In this document: positions 47,401 to 58,835 of the stretch, in pieces
Numbering within the stretch: position 1 is the first letter of the stretch
How the letters are laid out: each line of letters begins with the position of its first letter
Assembly (NCBI GenBank): GCA_031472005.1
Contig: PZJY01000003.1
Location: forward strand, 2,232,001-2,296,000
Direction of reading: 5' to 3'
Length of the DNA: 64,000 bases
Origin: Tetracladium setigerum
Taxonomy: Eukaryota > Ascomycota > Leotiomycetes > Helotiales
Position numbers and translations under genes: made by a program
The notes under the pieces: model-generated
Told to the model about the DNA's origin: nothing
Database searches by the model: none
Seen by the model: only the letters and a program-made list of their open reading frames with translations

Positions 47401-48500
47401 TTAACCGTCTATAATATCTCCTTTCAGCTGCATCAAAATCACACAGAAAACCCTGTGTTCAACTTTGCAGAAAATATATAGAATCTGTGGAAGCAGGCCT
47501 TAAGGGTTTGCCTGCGGAGATATATCACATGCTGTTACTTCCAACGAAGGGAAAGGATTCGAGAGATCATAAATACACTTGCAAGACCGAGGCTCTTCAC
47601 CATAATGCGACTTTGAGGATTAACTTCACCATAGTTTGTATCTTACATTCTATCACAAAGTACAACAGCATTCTTCCAGGGTTATGCCCCTTTCAACTTT
47701 CCCTCCTTTTTGGCCCGTCTTGCCGAAGAAATGTTCATATTTATATATAGAAGTGGAGCAAAAAACCCAGAGCAGCCCTGTTTCACTGAGATGCATATTA
47801 GAAAATCTCTTCACTTAAAAAGTTCTTGAAGATTGGTTGAGCCTCTACATATACGATGAGATTCTGGTGTGGTTTGTATTGAATTTCTGGTGCTTCATGA
47901 CTTGGCGAAGCAAGTTTTGCAGGGAGGAGAAGAGAGATGTTCATTTACGAACAGATATTTTCGATCTGGGTATGTTGATGAAATCCGTTTGTTAAAGGCT
48001 ACGTAATGTAATTATCAGACAGTGTTGGAGGAAGTCGCATATCGAAAACTTAACAGAACTTTTGGCTTCTTGCATCACTAACGGTAATACGTTCAACCCA
48101 GCCTATATAATCGTATAGTAACAAGACAAGACATGCATTTCTTGACAACGACAATCTTCTTCGAAAACGTGCAAATGAGGTTACCATTTCTCGAAATGTT
48201 AACACTCTTTTGGTATGTAACGCTTCCAGGAAAGCGGATGGGACTAATACTTACAAATTTGTATCGTCTAAACGACTTGACTTCGTGTGTCAGCGTTACT
48301 CGGTTACAAAAGGTTATTGAAGATCTCGAGGACAAATAACTCCCACTTATGATCACGTGGGACGCCTTTCCCACGACAAGCAGACCAAGCTATATTAAAA
48401 ACCTAGATACCTTTCTAACACAGAAAGAAACACCCAATTCAGAATTTCACATTTTCGCAATCCTATTCCAACCGATCCCAAACTCTCAAAAATCTCAAAA
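44458..48500. other. Gene-poor 4-kb divergent region
   Basis: Between the Ras-like gene (−) and the hydroxyacid dehydrogenase (+). All ORFs in it (up to about 140 codons) lack motifs, conserved composition or sensible leaders. CACGTG occurs near 48353. It may hold long regulatory sequence or untranslated transcripts, but nothing specific can be named. Confidence 0.5.
48391..48398 (+). promoter_or_regulatory. TATA-like element of the hydroxyacid dehydrogenase
   Basis: TATATTAA, 103 bp before the ATG at 48501, followed by an A/C-rich leader typical of fungal genes. Confidence 0.45.
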
Positions 48501-49662
48501 ATGACTTCTTCTCCAATTCACATCGTCCGCCTCGACGGCATCCACCTCCCCTCCCCAAACTTCTCCCCAACCCTCACACACACCTATACAGAATACCCCC
48601 TCACAACCCCCACCGAAGTCCTCCCGCGTCTCCTCTCCGCCTCGGCCACAATAGCAATAACCACCACCGTCCCCATAACACGTCAAACTCTCACCTCCTG
48701 CCCGTCCCTCAAACTCATCTGCGCCATGGCCATCGGAACCGATCACATTGATCTCACAGCTTGCAAAGATCTCGGGGTAACAGTCTGCAATGTCCCGGCG
48801 GCGAGTAATGAAAGTGTGGCTGAACATGCCATTTCATTCTATTTTGCGCTGAGGAGGAGGACGGTTGCGTTGCATGCGTTGACGAGGGAGGGCGTCGAAT
48901 GGAGGGAGAAGGGAGTTTGAAGGGGGTTTTTGGGAGGGAGTTTCCCGGGACGGCGAGGGAGGAGGTTTTGGGGATTGTGGGCGTGGGGGAGTTGGGTATG
49001 GGTTTCTCTTTTCTCTCGTTATTGTTGCTCTCATTCATCTAATATCAGGGTGATATCCTTTTTCCCTTTAGGATCGCTGAAGCGAATGGTTGACGAACGA
49101 GGAGATAAGTCACGTGGCAAAGAATATAACCAGCTAATTTGTTCTAAAACAAAATACAGGAAATAGGGTAGCGACGATAGGCAAAGCACTAGGAATGACC
49201 GTTCTCCTCCTCGATCGCAAAGGAGCCTCTGAAACCGAACCTCGCGCAGGTCGAACACCCTTCCAAGAAGGTCTCGCTAAATCTACAATCCTCATCCTAA
49301 CCTGTCCACTCACGCCATCCACCACAAATCTAATCTCCACCGCAGAGCTAGCGCTTGTACAGCCATCTTGCATTGTCATCAACGTTGCACGCGGTGGAGT
49401 AGTCGACGAAGCCGCTTTAGTGCTTGCGTTGAAGGAAGAGAGGGTTGCTGGTGCGGCGGCAGATGTCTTCGAGGTCGAGCCGGCCACGAAGGAGAATTCG
49501 CCATTGGTGAGAGCTGCGGGGGAGGAGTGGGCGATGGGGAGGATTGTCTTGAGTCCGCATGTGGCGTGGTGTGCGAAGAGTAGTATTGACAGGTTGAGGG
49601 GGACGGTAACGGCGAATGTGGAGGGTTGGTCGAAGGGGGAGCCCATTAATACTGTAGGTTGA
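48501..49662 (+). CDS. D-2-hydroxyacid dehydrogenase (NAD-dependent), with apparent 1-nt deletion
   Basis: Oxidoreductase of the D-isomer-specific 2-hydroxyacid dehydrogenase family, reducing 2-keto acids with NAD(P)H. Exons: 48501..48995 and 49160..49662 (164-nt intron). The N-terminal substrate domain includes LKLICAMAIGTDHIDL and NVPAASNESVAEHAI. At GGG 48911–48913 the frame breaks after WREKG and hits TGA. A fourth G restores SLKGVFGREFPGTAREEVLG and the Rossmann loop GIVGVGELG, which the intron then splits. After the intron come NVARGGVVDE (catalytic Arg), DVFEVEP (Glu) and SPHVAW (His). Corrected length is 999 nt (332 aa). Uncorrected, the first ORF stops at 48920 and loses the cofactor loop. 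The exact substrate is unknown. Confidence 0.9.
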
Positions 49663-50223
49663 TTTTGACCACTATCTATGTAGACGGTGCCTATTCTAGT
49701 TTAAGCGAAAACAGCCAAAAGAAGAGTGGGGATAAACTGATGGGAAATTTATTGATGGCGTTGACTAGAACAAATAAGTAGATAATACACTCAGAATCCA
49801 TGAAAAAGATAGCCCGCCACTCACCTAAGTGGAGGAAAACACCATTTAATCTGGTAGACCAGAGTGCTTGCCTCCGAAGGAGTGCGGACTGTGCGGACTA
49901 TGTTCATTTGATATTCGGGCAATGAAAGGTTCTTGACAGTCATCGCTAATGGATCTCAAAATGAACAGTTGACAATATTAAGGGAGCGGAAGTGGAAGGC
50001 GAGAGAAAAACAATCTCATAGGCATGAACTTCAGGAAACCCAATTCTCACAAACTATCAGAAGTGATAGGCCGGAGTAAGCGCCTCGGCTGAGTGGTGAA
50101 CTTTATATACATTGTACAAATACAACCAAAATCCAAATCAAGATACCAACCTCAAGGTCACTCTACTGTGAACTTCCGTCTATTCCTTTGCCAAAAATGA
50201 TCGTACACGGATTAAAACTGAGA
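49663..50223. other. Convergent intergenic region
   Basis: 3' flanks of the dehydrogenase (+) and IF-2 (−). Nothing recognised. Confidence 0.6.
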
Positions 50224-53200
50224 TTAGAAGTATCTCTTCTCCTCCTTCTGTTCATAAGCTTGCACTTGATCCCCAATTTGGAAGTCAAACCAATCCTTGA
50301 ATCCCATACCACACTCTGTTCCTTTCTTCATCTCGTCAACGTTCTTCTTGACGTTCATTAGCGAATCAAGATTTCCTGCATCGGAGTTAGTCATGATATT
50401 AGATTGAAATTGAGGAGGAAATAAAATACCATCGTAGATCTTCTCTCCATCCCTCATCACCCGTATCCGTTCGGTCCTGTTGATAACCCCATTTCTAATC
50501 TTACAACCAGCAATATTCTTCTTCTTGCGACCTTTGACCGTGATCTCGAAGGTTTGGGCAATCTCTGCCTCGCCGAGAACTCGTTGTGTGACGAGTGGTG
50601 GAAGGTGCTTGCTGAGTTCCGCTTTGACATCATCGACCAATCGGTAGATGATATTTTGGTCAAGAATTGGTACCTTTGCCCTCTCAGCCAGTTGAGCGAT
50701 GTTCGCATCTACTGGGGTGTTGAAGTTGATTAGATAGCCTTTTGCAGTACCTGCGTGCTCGACATCAAATTCAGACAGCTGGCCAACACCAGACCTGATA
50801 ATATTGACTTGGACCTCCTTGTTGCCAAGAATCGAGATGGAGTCGACGACTGCTTCCACCGAGCCACTGACGTCGCCTTTGACGATGAAATAAATCTGTT
50901 TTGGACCAGTTGCTCCACTCTCCTCTTTAGCAAGGCCATCTTCCCTTCCTCCAAAGCCCGGAGAGCCTCAGCCTTTTCACGCTCTCGTTTTTCCTGCTCT
51001 GATTTACGTGACTGGTTAACGGCTTCCATATCTTGAGCCATTTTATCGCGCTCTTCGTTATCAAGTCTATACTGCACCACGGATTTGGCTTTAGCCTCAT
51101 CGGGAGCTTGAAGAACTTCATCTCCCGCTGAAGGCTGTTCCCGCCATCCGTCAATCTCAACAGGTGTTCCTGGGCCAGCTTCTTCAATCTCAACTCCAGC
51201 TTCGTTGCGGAGACATCTGATTCTTGCCCAAGTTTTTCCTGCCACAATCAAGTCGCCAACACGCATTGTTCCCCGACGTACGAGAACGGTTGCAACTTTC
51301 CCCACAGCCTTAATACTTGCTTCAAGAACCCATCCTTCAGCAGCTCCATCCTGCTCTGCTCGCATATCGAGGATCTCAGAAAGGGTGACTGCAGCCTCTT
51401 CAAGCTCGCCCATACCCTGTCCGGTTTTGCCACTGACCAGTACCACTTGTGTGTCTCCACCGAAATCTTCAATCTCAACGCCATGACGACCCAGATCTTG
51501 CTTCACGCGTTCAATATTGGCGCCATCTTTATCAATCTTGTTGATGGCGACGATCATGGGGACTTTGGCGTTCTTGGCATGGTTGATAGCTTCGATTGTC
51601 TGGGGCTTTACACTATCGTCGGCGGCCACAACTAAAATGACGATGTCTGTCACATTTGCACCTCGTTGTCGCATGTTAAGGAAAGCAGCGTGACCAGGCG
51701 TATCAAGGAAGGTGATGGTCTTGCCTCCAGGCATCGGAACCGAGAAAGCACCAATATGCTGGGTGATTCCACCATGCTCAGAGGCAGCCACCGAGGATTT
51801 CCGTAAGTAATCGAGTAGGGTGGTCTTTCCGTGATCAACATGTCCCATGATGGTGACAACTGGAGGCCGAGATGGGAGAATCGATGGGTCTTCTGCCGGT
51901 TCTCTAGCCTTTAAATCTTCTGACTCGCTTCTGTCGATAATGGCCTCAAAGTTATACTCCCCCGCGATCAAACCAGCGTTCTCTGCATTCAGGATGTGAT
52001 CACGGTTGGTATCCACATATCCCAAATCGAGAAGTTTTTCAGCAAAGTCTTCATACCTGACCTTGAGCGCAACAGCCAAATTTGAGACACTGATGTACTC
52101 TGGCAAAAGTATAGGAGTTGGAGCCGCAGCCTTCTTAGCGGCCCTGTCCAATTTCCGTTGTCGTTTAATCTCTGCCCGAGCGAGAGCTTCATCGGCCATC
52201 TCGTTTGCCTCTTCTTCCGTTGCAAAATGTTGTCGCCTTCGAGCCTTGTCTCTGTCCTTTCCACGAGCACGCCCAGTGGCTTCAGGTTCGTACTGAGCAC
52301 GAGCCCCTTACTTGGTTTATCTTGACGAGACGCAGAGCCATACTCGTACGCGGGACGTGGTGCCGGTTCATAAACCTGCTCCCGGATTGTAGGTTGTTGT
52401 TCAAAAATCTCTTCTGCTGGCTTATTGAGGATGCGCAGTTGGTTTTGAGTCGGTCTGTCGCTTGGAAGAGCAAAGCGTGAATTATGAAATCTTTGTGTAA
52501 TTGGGGCTTCCCGTGTCTCAGGCTTCCTCTGGTAACGCTGTTCATTACTGTAAGAACCATTCACTAGGGGCTTATAAGTGGCCATCTTGGCTTGCTCCTC
52601 TCTATCTGGCCGCCCCCTTGTAAATGCATTCTCCTCTGGTTGTCTGCTCGCATTCCTTCTCAGATTGTCCCATGATGGCAGATTCGCTTCATCGCGATGT
52701 TGCTTATCCCAAGGATTCGATTCCTCTCCTCTGATTCTGAAATTGGATGAATAAGGCCGTCTAATTGGGATTGTGGGTTCGTGTTCATTTGGCGGTAACT
52801 TTTCATCAAATGACACTGATTCTCGGTTGTTGAAACGTACATCATCAGGCTTATTTCCAGAGTTCGCTTCGTCATTCCCATTCGTAATATCTCTTGGAGA
52901 TGACTGCGCGATTGAGAAGCTGGACTCGCGGCTGTTGGACTGCGAATTCACATCAATTGGCTGTGCATTCTTATCGTTTGGCCGTATGATTTGGAACCTG
53001 TCCCGTATATTTGGATCGTTTCGTCTTACTTCTCCAAAACCATCCTTTCGTTGGTTTGTGCGACGATGTGGTTCGGCGTGGGTGTCAACGGTATGCCTTC
53101 CAACTCTTCGGATCAGATTGCCTCCGCGATCTTCTCTATTGCCCTGTTGTTTTCCAGCATGTGCTTCCATGGCCTTGCGTCTGTCCAGAGACTCCCTGGA

Positions 53201-53753
53201 CATTTGAATTCTTTCGTCTCTTTGGTGCCAGCCTGTCGGGTGAGGCCTTCCAGCGCGAGTACTCTGCGGGCCAGGTCCAAAGTTCCTGTTGATCAGTGGC
53301 CTCCGGGCATCCTCCTGTTGCTGTAAGAGCAACTCCCTAGCCCTTTGCTCATGTGGCAAGAGGTCGCCATGACCATTGATATAATTCGGCCTTCCTTGAT
53401 TTCCTGGAAGAGTTGCAGATGTTGAGTTTGCGGTGGCCGTCTGCGAAGAAGCCTGGCCAAACCGACCCCAACTACCAAAGCCACTGGGTGTCTTTGAGCT
53501 AAGCGGAGCTCTTGGGGTTTGTGTCGATTTACTATCTCCTTCTTCCTTTGCAAGAACCTCCGCAGAAATGTTGAACAACGGTTGAGACGATTGTAGAAAC
53601 CTTCGTTGGACGTGGGAAGGTGCCCGAGTCTGGCCCAATCTATGGGCGCAGAAGGCACATAGATTTGGGCTCGAAGTTTCCTATGTATGATTAGAAGACA
53701 AGCCTTATCAAAGCTCAATTGAGCCGTACCTTTAGTAAACTCCTCCCTCTCAT
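50224..53753 (-). CDS. IFM1: Mitochondrial translation initiation factor IF-2, with two apparent 1-nt deletions
   Basis: GTPase that delivers initiator tRNA to the mitochondrial ribosome. Exons: 53753..53730 (MRGRSLLK only), 53680..50430 and 50375..50224; introns are 49 and 54 nt. The N-terminus is basic and Arg-rich (APSHVQRRFLQSSQP) as for a matrix presequence, then a ~450-residue low-complexity region. An IF-2N-type region (PILLPEYISVSNLAVALKV) precedes the G domain: GHVDHGKTTLLD (~620), DTPGHAAF and NKID. Beta-barrel and C-terminal domains follow. Two breaks are seen. At GGGG (plus C 52304–52307) a fifth G is needed after DKPSKG to reach ARAQYEPEATGRARGKD. Near plus 50922–50928 one base is needed after KMALLK to reach EESGATGPKQIYFIVKGD. 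With both, the CDS is 3429 nt (1142 aa). Uncorrected, it appears as three overlapping ORFs. Confidence 0.93.
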
Positions 53754-53939
53754 TGCGGCGTCAATCGGTGGCAAGAATGTCACAATGGAAATGTTGAAGT
53801 TTGGAAGTTCGATGGCCAAAATATTAGAAGCGCGCCAAGCTCGAAGTCTCGGCGAAAGTGCAACCCGATCGGCCGAGTATCAAAACCACAAGTTTTGAGA
53901 GAAAAAAAAAAGTTCCTATTTCCAATTATTCGACACACA
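53754..53939. promoter_or_regulatory. Compact divergent promoter, IF-2 / membrane protein
   Basis: Only 186 bp between two start codons facing away from each other, so the two genes almost certainly share promoter sequence. No individual element is called. Confidence 0.5.
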
Positions 53940-54995
53940 ATGGCTCCAAAATCAAAAGTCCAGGCTCGAGCCTTCAAGTCGACCAATTCGACCAAGACCC
54001 CCCAACCAGATACTTCTAATCCACCTACACCCTTTAGAAGAGCTCCCGAGCAGCTCGAACCCTTCCTCTCGCAGCTATCCCCAAGCCATGTCTACATCAC
54101 ACACATCGACAGTAAACCACGCGACTTTAAACAGAAGATCTTTGCAGTTCCCCTCCTTATGAACATTGGCATCATCTGCGCAATCATATGGCGAATAAAA
54201 CATGTTGGGCCTGTCTATGCGAAGATATTTGCCCCAACGATGATGGGAGGCAAGGACGCACCTGGCGAACTCTCGACGAAAGAGTTCTGGACGGAGATTG
54301 GAAGAAGAGCTATCTCTTTCATCACAGATCTCCTGGTTTATATGTATGCCGTACCGTGGCCAAGGAACTTCTTTGCAGGTCAAATAATTGGCAACCCAGT
54401 CGCGTGGAGGTGGGGAGTTGGGTTTCGGGACAAGGAAATTATTGTTCGCAGAAGCAAGCAATGGGATGCATCAATTGAGGATGTCTTTGTTGAAGATGGT
54501 CCTGGACAACAACTTCTTCTCCCAAAGGTGTGGAGAGCTGTTGATTCGGGATGGATGAGTGCGAAGACAGGATATCAGATGCTGAACGCTGATTGGGATT
54601 TGGATTTCAGATCTATTCTTCAGGCAACAAAACTTGTCGACAAGAAGGAGCTTTCCCTGGATGACTTTAGAACTACGATTTATCTCCATAACAAGCAATT
54701 TGGGTGGTTGGAGCTACAAACAGTCGCTGGTGGTAGTGCTCAGGAGGAAGAAGCAAGAAGGAAAATTGTAGCATTCAAAGACGAGTTAACTCGCATGGGG
54801 AAGGAGAATCTTTTCTTCAAGTGGATCGAATTGGTGCAGTTTGAGTCCGCCAAGCCAGGTGGATTTGGAGAGGAACAACAAGCCCAAACGATGGTCAAAG
54901 CAAGGGCTATGTTTGAGTCCCAAGGCGTCGACTTCGATGCTTTTTGGAAGAAAATTGGTGGCATGGAAGGTTTGCCAGGTATGGATCGGATGTAG
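53940..54995 (+). CDS. Conserved fungal membrane protein, function unknown
   Basis: 351 aa, single exon, start MAPKSKVQARAFKS; an in-frame ATG 15 codons upstream sits in an A-run leader and is less likely. The basic N-terminus is followed by hydrophobic segments about 67–85 (IFAVPLLMNIGIICAIIW) and 123–139 (AISFITDLLVYMYAVPW). A Trp-rich stretch (NPVAWRWGVGFRD) and a soluble helical C-terminal half (DWDLDFRSILQATKLVDKKE, then DAFWKKIGGMEGLPGMDRM) complete it. The even composition and full-length frame indicate a real, constrained gene. I do not recognise a named family. Sharing a 186-bp promoter with mitochondrial IF-2 makes an organelle role possible, but that is inference. Confidence 0.75.
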   Translation: MAPKSKVQARAFKSTNSTKTPQPDTSNPPTPFRRAPEQLEPFLSQLSPSHVYITHIDSKPRDFKQKIFAVPLLMNIGIICAIIWRIKHVGPVYAKIFAPTMMGGKDAPGELSTKEFWTEIGRRAISFITDLLVYMYAVPWPRNFFAGQIIGNPVAWRWGVGFRDKEIIVRRSKQWDASIEDVFVEDGPGQQLLLPKVWRAVDSGWMSAKTGYQMLNADWDLDFRSILQATKLVDKKELSLDDFRTTIYLHNKQFGWLELQTVAGGSAQEEEARRKIVAFKDELTRMGKENLFFKWIELVQFESAKPGGFGEEQQAQTMVKARAMFESQGVDFDAFWKKIGGMEGLPGMDRM

Positions 54996-55794
54996 GAGGA
55001 CTGGTCGAAATCGAAATCGAATACTGCTTCCTTTCGACGCCCAGGAATTGGCAATACAAACTCTTTGCTCCATTCTAAAGCAATCACCGCTGCTTCCTTC
55101 ATTATTCCATGGCGAAATACGGAAGAGAATCCCAAGCCATATGAGATCAAATCTACCATACTCAATGTTACTGGAAGTGTCCAAGTTGTTGTGTCTCTGG
55201 GTTCATCGACCGCAAGGTTGGTGCTGGAATCAGTTTCTTTTGCTTTTCAACCGATTTATCCTGAACAAGCGTGTACGAGGCGATTCTCTCCACAATGAGG
55301 AATGGTACCCGTCGGTTCAACTCAATGCCCGAAAGAAACTTTGCCCACCCGTCGGATGTTTCCTCTCAAATGTCCAACATTTACCTCTTTTGTCCTGCAC
55401 GTGACCCGGCAGTGAGTGCGGGGAAGTCTGATCTACGTGAGTGTGATGGAGCTTTATCGTACGAAGATTGGGGAAGAAAGGCTTGTCTGTGTAACATTTC
55501 TTGATGTGTGTGCGTATGCATTGATTTGGATTGGACAACGCAAGTGCGAGTCATGCTCCTCGCTCTGAATTGAATGGAAAATTAGCGGACTTGATACTCA
55601 AAAGGGAAGGTTGGTCAGTATCCAAGTGTTGCGAGTTGCAATCATGAATCGGTCATGAAGTTACTCCCATTATTTCCACTTCCCCGTGGGGAGACGAAGT
55701 CTTGGTCGTTGTCCTCTGATCTTTCAATTTTTTATATATTCCTTCATCCCCCCTTCCTGAGATCTTCGGGACATCGCAAGTGCTTAAGATAACA
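54996..55794. other. Intergenic, no gene seen
   Basis: Between the membrane protein and the FHS carrier, both on plus. It contains a TATA-like TATATAT at 55733–55739, about 56 bp before the carrier ATG, and a CACGTGA core near 55400. Small ORFs are unsupported. Confidence 0.55.
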
Positions 55795-57419
55795 ATGAAG
55801 TGGTTCAAAAAGCAGTCCTTACGAACGAAAGACGACGAGAGAACACCAGCCGCTGAGCTGACTCTCAGGCAGTCAATCTATCCAATATGTCTCGTCACGA
55901 TCCTGTTTTTTCTTTGGGTAAGCAATTCTTTAAGCAAGCTCTGCAACATCTCATCTGATTTCTACAACAGGGGTTCTCGTACGGCCTACTTGATACACTG
56001 AACAAACACTTCCAAAATACGCTGGGAATCACAAGAGCTCGCTCATCAGGTCTCCAAGCAGCATACTTTGGGTGAGGATCAAAATGACCTAGGTCAGATA
56101 GATATCACTGTGCTTTGCTGAGATTACGTAGTGCTTATCCCTTGGCATCTCTTGGTCACGCAAATTGGATCCTTCGGCACTACAGCTATAAAGCTTGCTT
56201 CATCTGGGGTTTATTCCTCTACGGAGTTGGTGCACTAATTGCATGGCCATGTCTGCTTTATCGATCTTTTGGCGGTTTTTGCGCTGCGATCTTTGTCATT
56301 GGCAATGGTCTGGGATCCCTTGAGACTGCGGCAAACCCATACATCACTGGTAAGCCCCTTTACATTCCTTGATTGAATGAACACTCACCAGTACTCAGTC
56401 TGTGGCCCACCACGTTTTGCTGAAATGCGAATCAACCTGGCCCAAGCATTTAATGGCATTGGAACCGTGGTTGCGCCTGTCCTCGGTTCATATGTTTTCT
56501 TTCTGAAAACGGAAGATAACGTCCAAGCCATTCGAAATGTTCAATGGGTTTACTTAGCTATCGCCATTTTTGTGTTTTTGCTTGCTATCGCTTTTTACTT
56601 GTAGGATAGAACCCCTTCTCCCCTACCTCAGGCTACAAGTTGACCACAACTAGCTCCCCAATTCCCGAAATTACAGATGCCGACATGGCCTTCCAGGTTA
56701 CCTCCACCCACGCTGGCACCGAGACCAAGCCCTTCAAAAAGCAATACAAGCTCTTCCATGCAACCTTTGCCCAATTCTGCTACACCGGTGCTCAAGTAGC
56801 CATCGCTGGCTTCTTCATCAACTACGTGACGGAATCGCGCGCCAATACCGACAACGCACTCGGCGCACGGTTCTTAGCCGGTGCTCAAGGCAGTTTTGCA
56901 TTGGGTAGATTCGTTGGAGTCCTCCTCATGAAGTTTGTTCGACCAAGATGGGTCTTCTTATTGTACATGACCATGTGTATTGTCTTCATTGCTCCCTCCA
57001 TCACTCATGGGGGCAACACTGGCATGGCTATGCTCTACATCACGCTCTTCTTTGAATCCATCATCTTCCCCACCATCGTCGCACTTGGGATGCGTGGCCT
57101 AGGAGAACACACCAAACGGGGATCTGGGTTCATTATTGCTGGTGTTGCCGGAGGTGCTTGTGTGCCTCCGCTGCTGGGGGCGGCGGCTGATATCAATAAC
57201 TCCACGGCCAAGGCGATGGTAGTTCCGTTGATGTTTTTCGTAGCTGCTTGGAGCTACGCGCTTTGCGTTAATTTTGTGCCGGCGTATAGGAATGTGGCGG
57301 ATCGGTTTGAGGAGTCCCGAGTGGGGATGGAGAATAATGCGGGGGAGGAGGACCTGGAGAGTGGTAGTGTGAATGGCGGTGTGGGGAAGAAAGAAGAGGA
57401 AAGGGTAGAAACGGTATAA
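55795..57419 (+). CDS. MFS carrier of the fucose permease (FHS) family
   Basis: Proton-linked sugar permease of the fucose/galactose/glucose symporter family in the MFS. Exons: 55795..55917, 55971..56071, 56132..56349, 56399..56600 and 56654..57419 (469 aa; introns 49–60 nt, all phases consistent). TM1 runs from QSIYPICLVTILFFLWGFSY, followed by LLDTLNKHFQNTLGITRARS, a hallmark of this family. Also present are AAYFGAYPLASLG, ETAANPYITVCGPP and RINLAQAFNGIG. The second half shows FCYTGAQVAIAGFFINYVTE. A cytosolic Glu/Gly-rich tail ends ERVETV. The last intron removes an in-frame TAG. Substrate unknown; fucose itself is unlikely to be the only fungal substrate. Confidence 0.9.
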
Positions 57420-58835
57420 AGTGACGAACAAGATTGTTGAGAAGCAATAGGCAAGATGGGGATATAGTTTTGGAGTTGAGATAGGGTTGAAGTTGGTTGA
57501 GGAATGCTTTTTGAACGACCCTTGTTTTTTCTTTCTGCGCTCCCATGCATGCTTGATGGCGCACATTGATCAACAATAGTTACTAAATGATACACAGCTG
57601 CATATCTCTTCATATCAGATGAGTGCTTGCTTGAGTTTTAGTGTTTCCACCCCAATCCCTCGGAGACTGGGAAGTATCCCCAACTATTTTCTTTTTTCTC
57701 CTCAACCTGCATGCAGTCAGGCCTTTGTTATCATGGGCTGGCTCATTTATGGTTCTCAACCATTAATTCCCTCCCCGGTCTCAGATTCTTATGAATCTTG
57801 GAAATCTAGAGCAGAGCCGGACGCATGGATTGCAAAGCAGATGAGTGTCTATTTTGAAGACAAAACTTCTAGGCCCTTTATATATCTCCAAAAAGATATG
57901 GAGTAGTCTTGTGTGGAGGAAATGTCAATAACACTAAACCCGATTGAGAGCTTGAGCGTTTTAGTGGATCTATCGTGATGTCACGCCAAGGCTCACCCCA
58001 CCATAGCAGTTGTGAAGGGGGGAACAGCTCAACATCGTTGAATTTAAGAATATTTGAGACATCATGTAGTACCTTACCTTACCTCGAATGCTGTTTCCAG
58101 ACATTGAAGATATACGTCCCTATTCTGCCTAGTGGAACATGTCAAGCATTAACTACGTCCTACTCTGATTATATCACACATTCCCAAGCAAATAGCGTTG
58201 CTGATTCATTCACATTCTCGGATCTCCTCCCCCTCAATCATCAGAGCGAGGTAACTTACTGGCTGGCAGTATCAAGGAGATATCGACGGACACAGCACTT
58301 GAAAGTCCACGTACACTATACTATACTTCGATGGCATGCATGGCAGTTATCTAATCACACAACTCACGCCGAGTTGTCCCTTTCCAATTGGATTGTGACT
58401 TAATTCTCGCTGCAACTTTCAGGCCCATAAACAGGAGACAGCGGCACTGAAGTGGAGTATGGCAAGGCCACTTTCAAGCATGAGTGGCTGCCTCCTACAT
58501 TCCCTACACACTCTACTACTGTTCCTACTACTGCATTGGCACAAAACCTTCCGGATCTTCCACGGGCGGGCGCTGCTACTGCTGCTGCTGCCCCTCTTTC
58601 TCGTTCCATAATTGTTGCTGGCCGCCCCTCCCTCACACCCTCTCTTTCCACCCCACCATGAGCTCATCACCAGTGAGATAAACATATAAGGAGCTCTTCC
58701 CCCCCTCCCCTTCAATCCCTTTCTCTCCTCCTCCTCATCAACACCTTCACAAACAATCAATTCCTCTTTCCAATACCACAATCAAAAACACACAATCACA
58801 TAACCACACTCACATACACATACAAATACTCCACC
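57420..58835. other. Intergenic, promoter of mannitol dehydrogenase
   Basis: No supported gene; an ORF at 57619–57906 is rejected. TATAA at 58685–58689 is followed by a C- and CT-rich leader up to the ATG at 58836. Confidence 0.5.
58685..58689 (+). promoter_or_regulatory. TATA-like element of the mannitol dehydrogenase gene
   Basis: CATATAAGG context, about 147 bp before the ATG, followed by a strong pyrimidine tract, as in highly expressed fungal genes. Confidence 0.45.

Noticed and set aside
57619..57906. 95-codon plus-strand ORF downstream of the FHS carrier
   Set aside because: No recognisable family, and probably 3' flank of the carrier.
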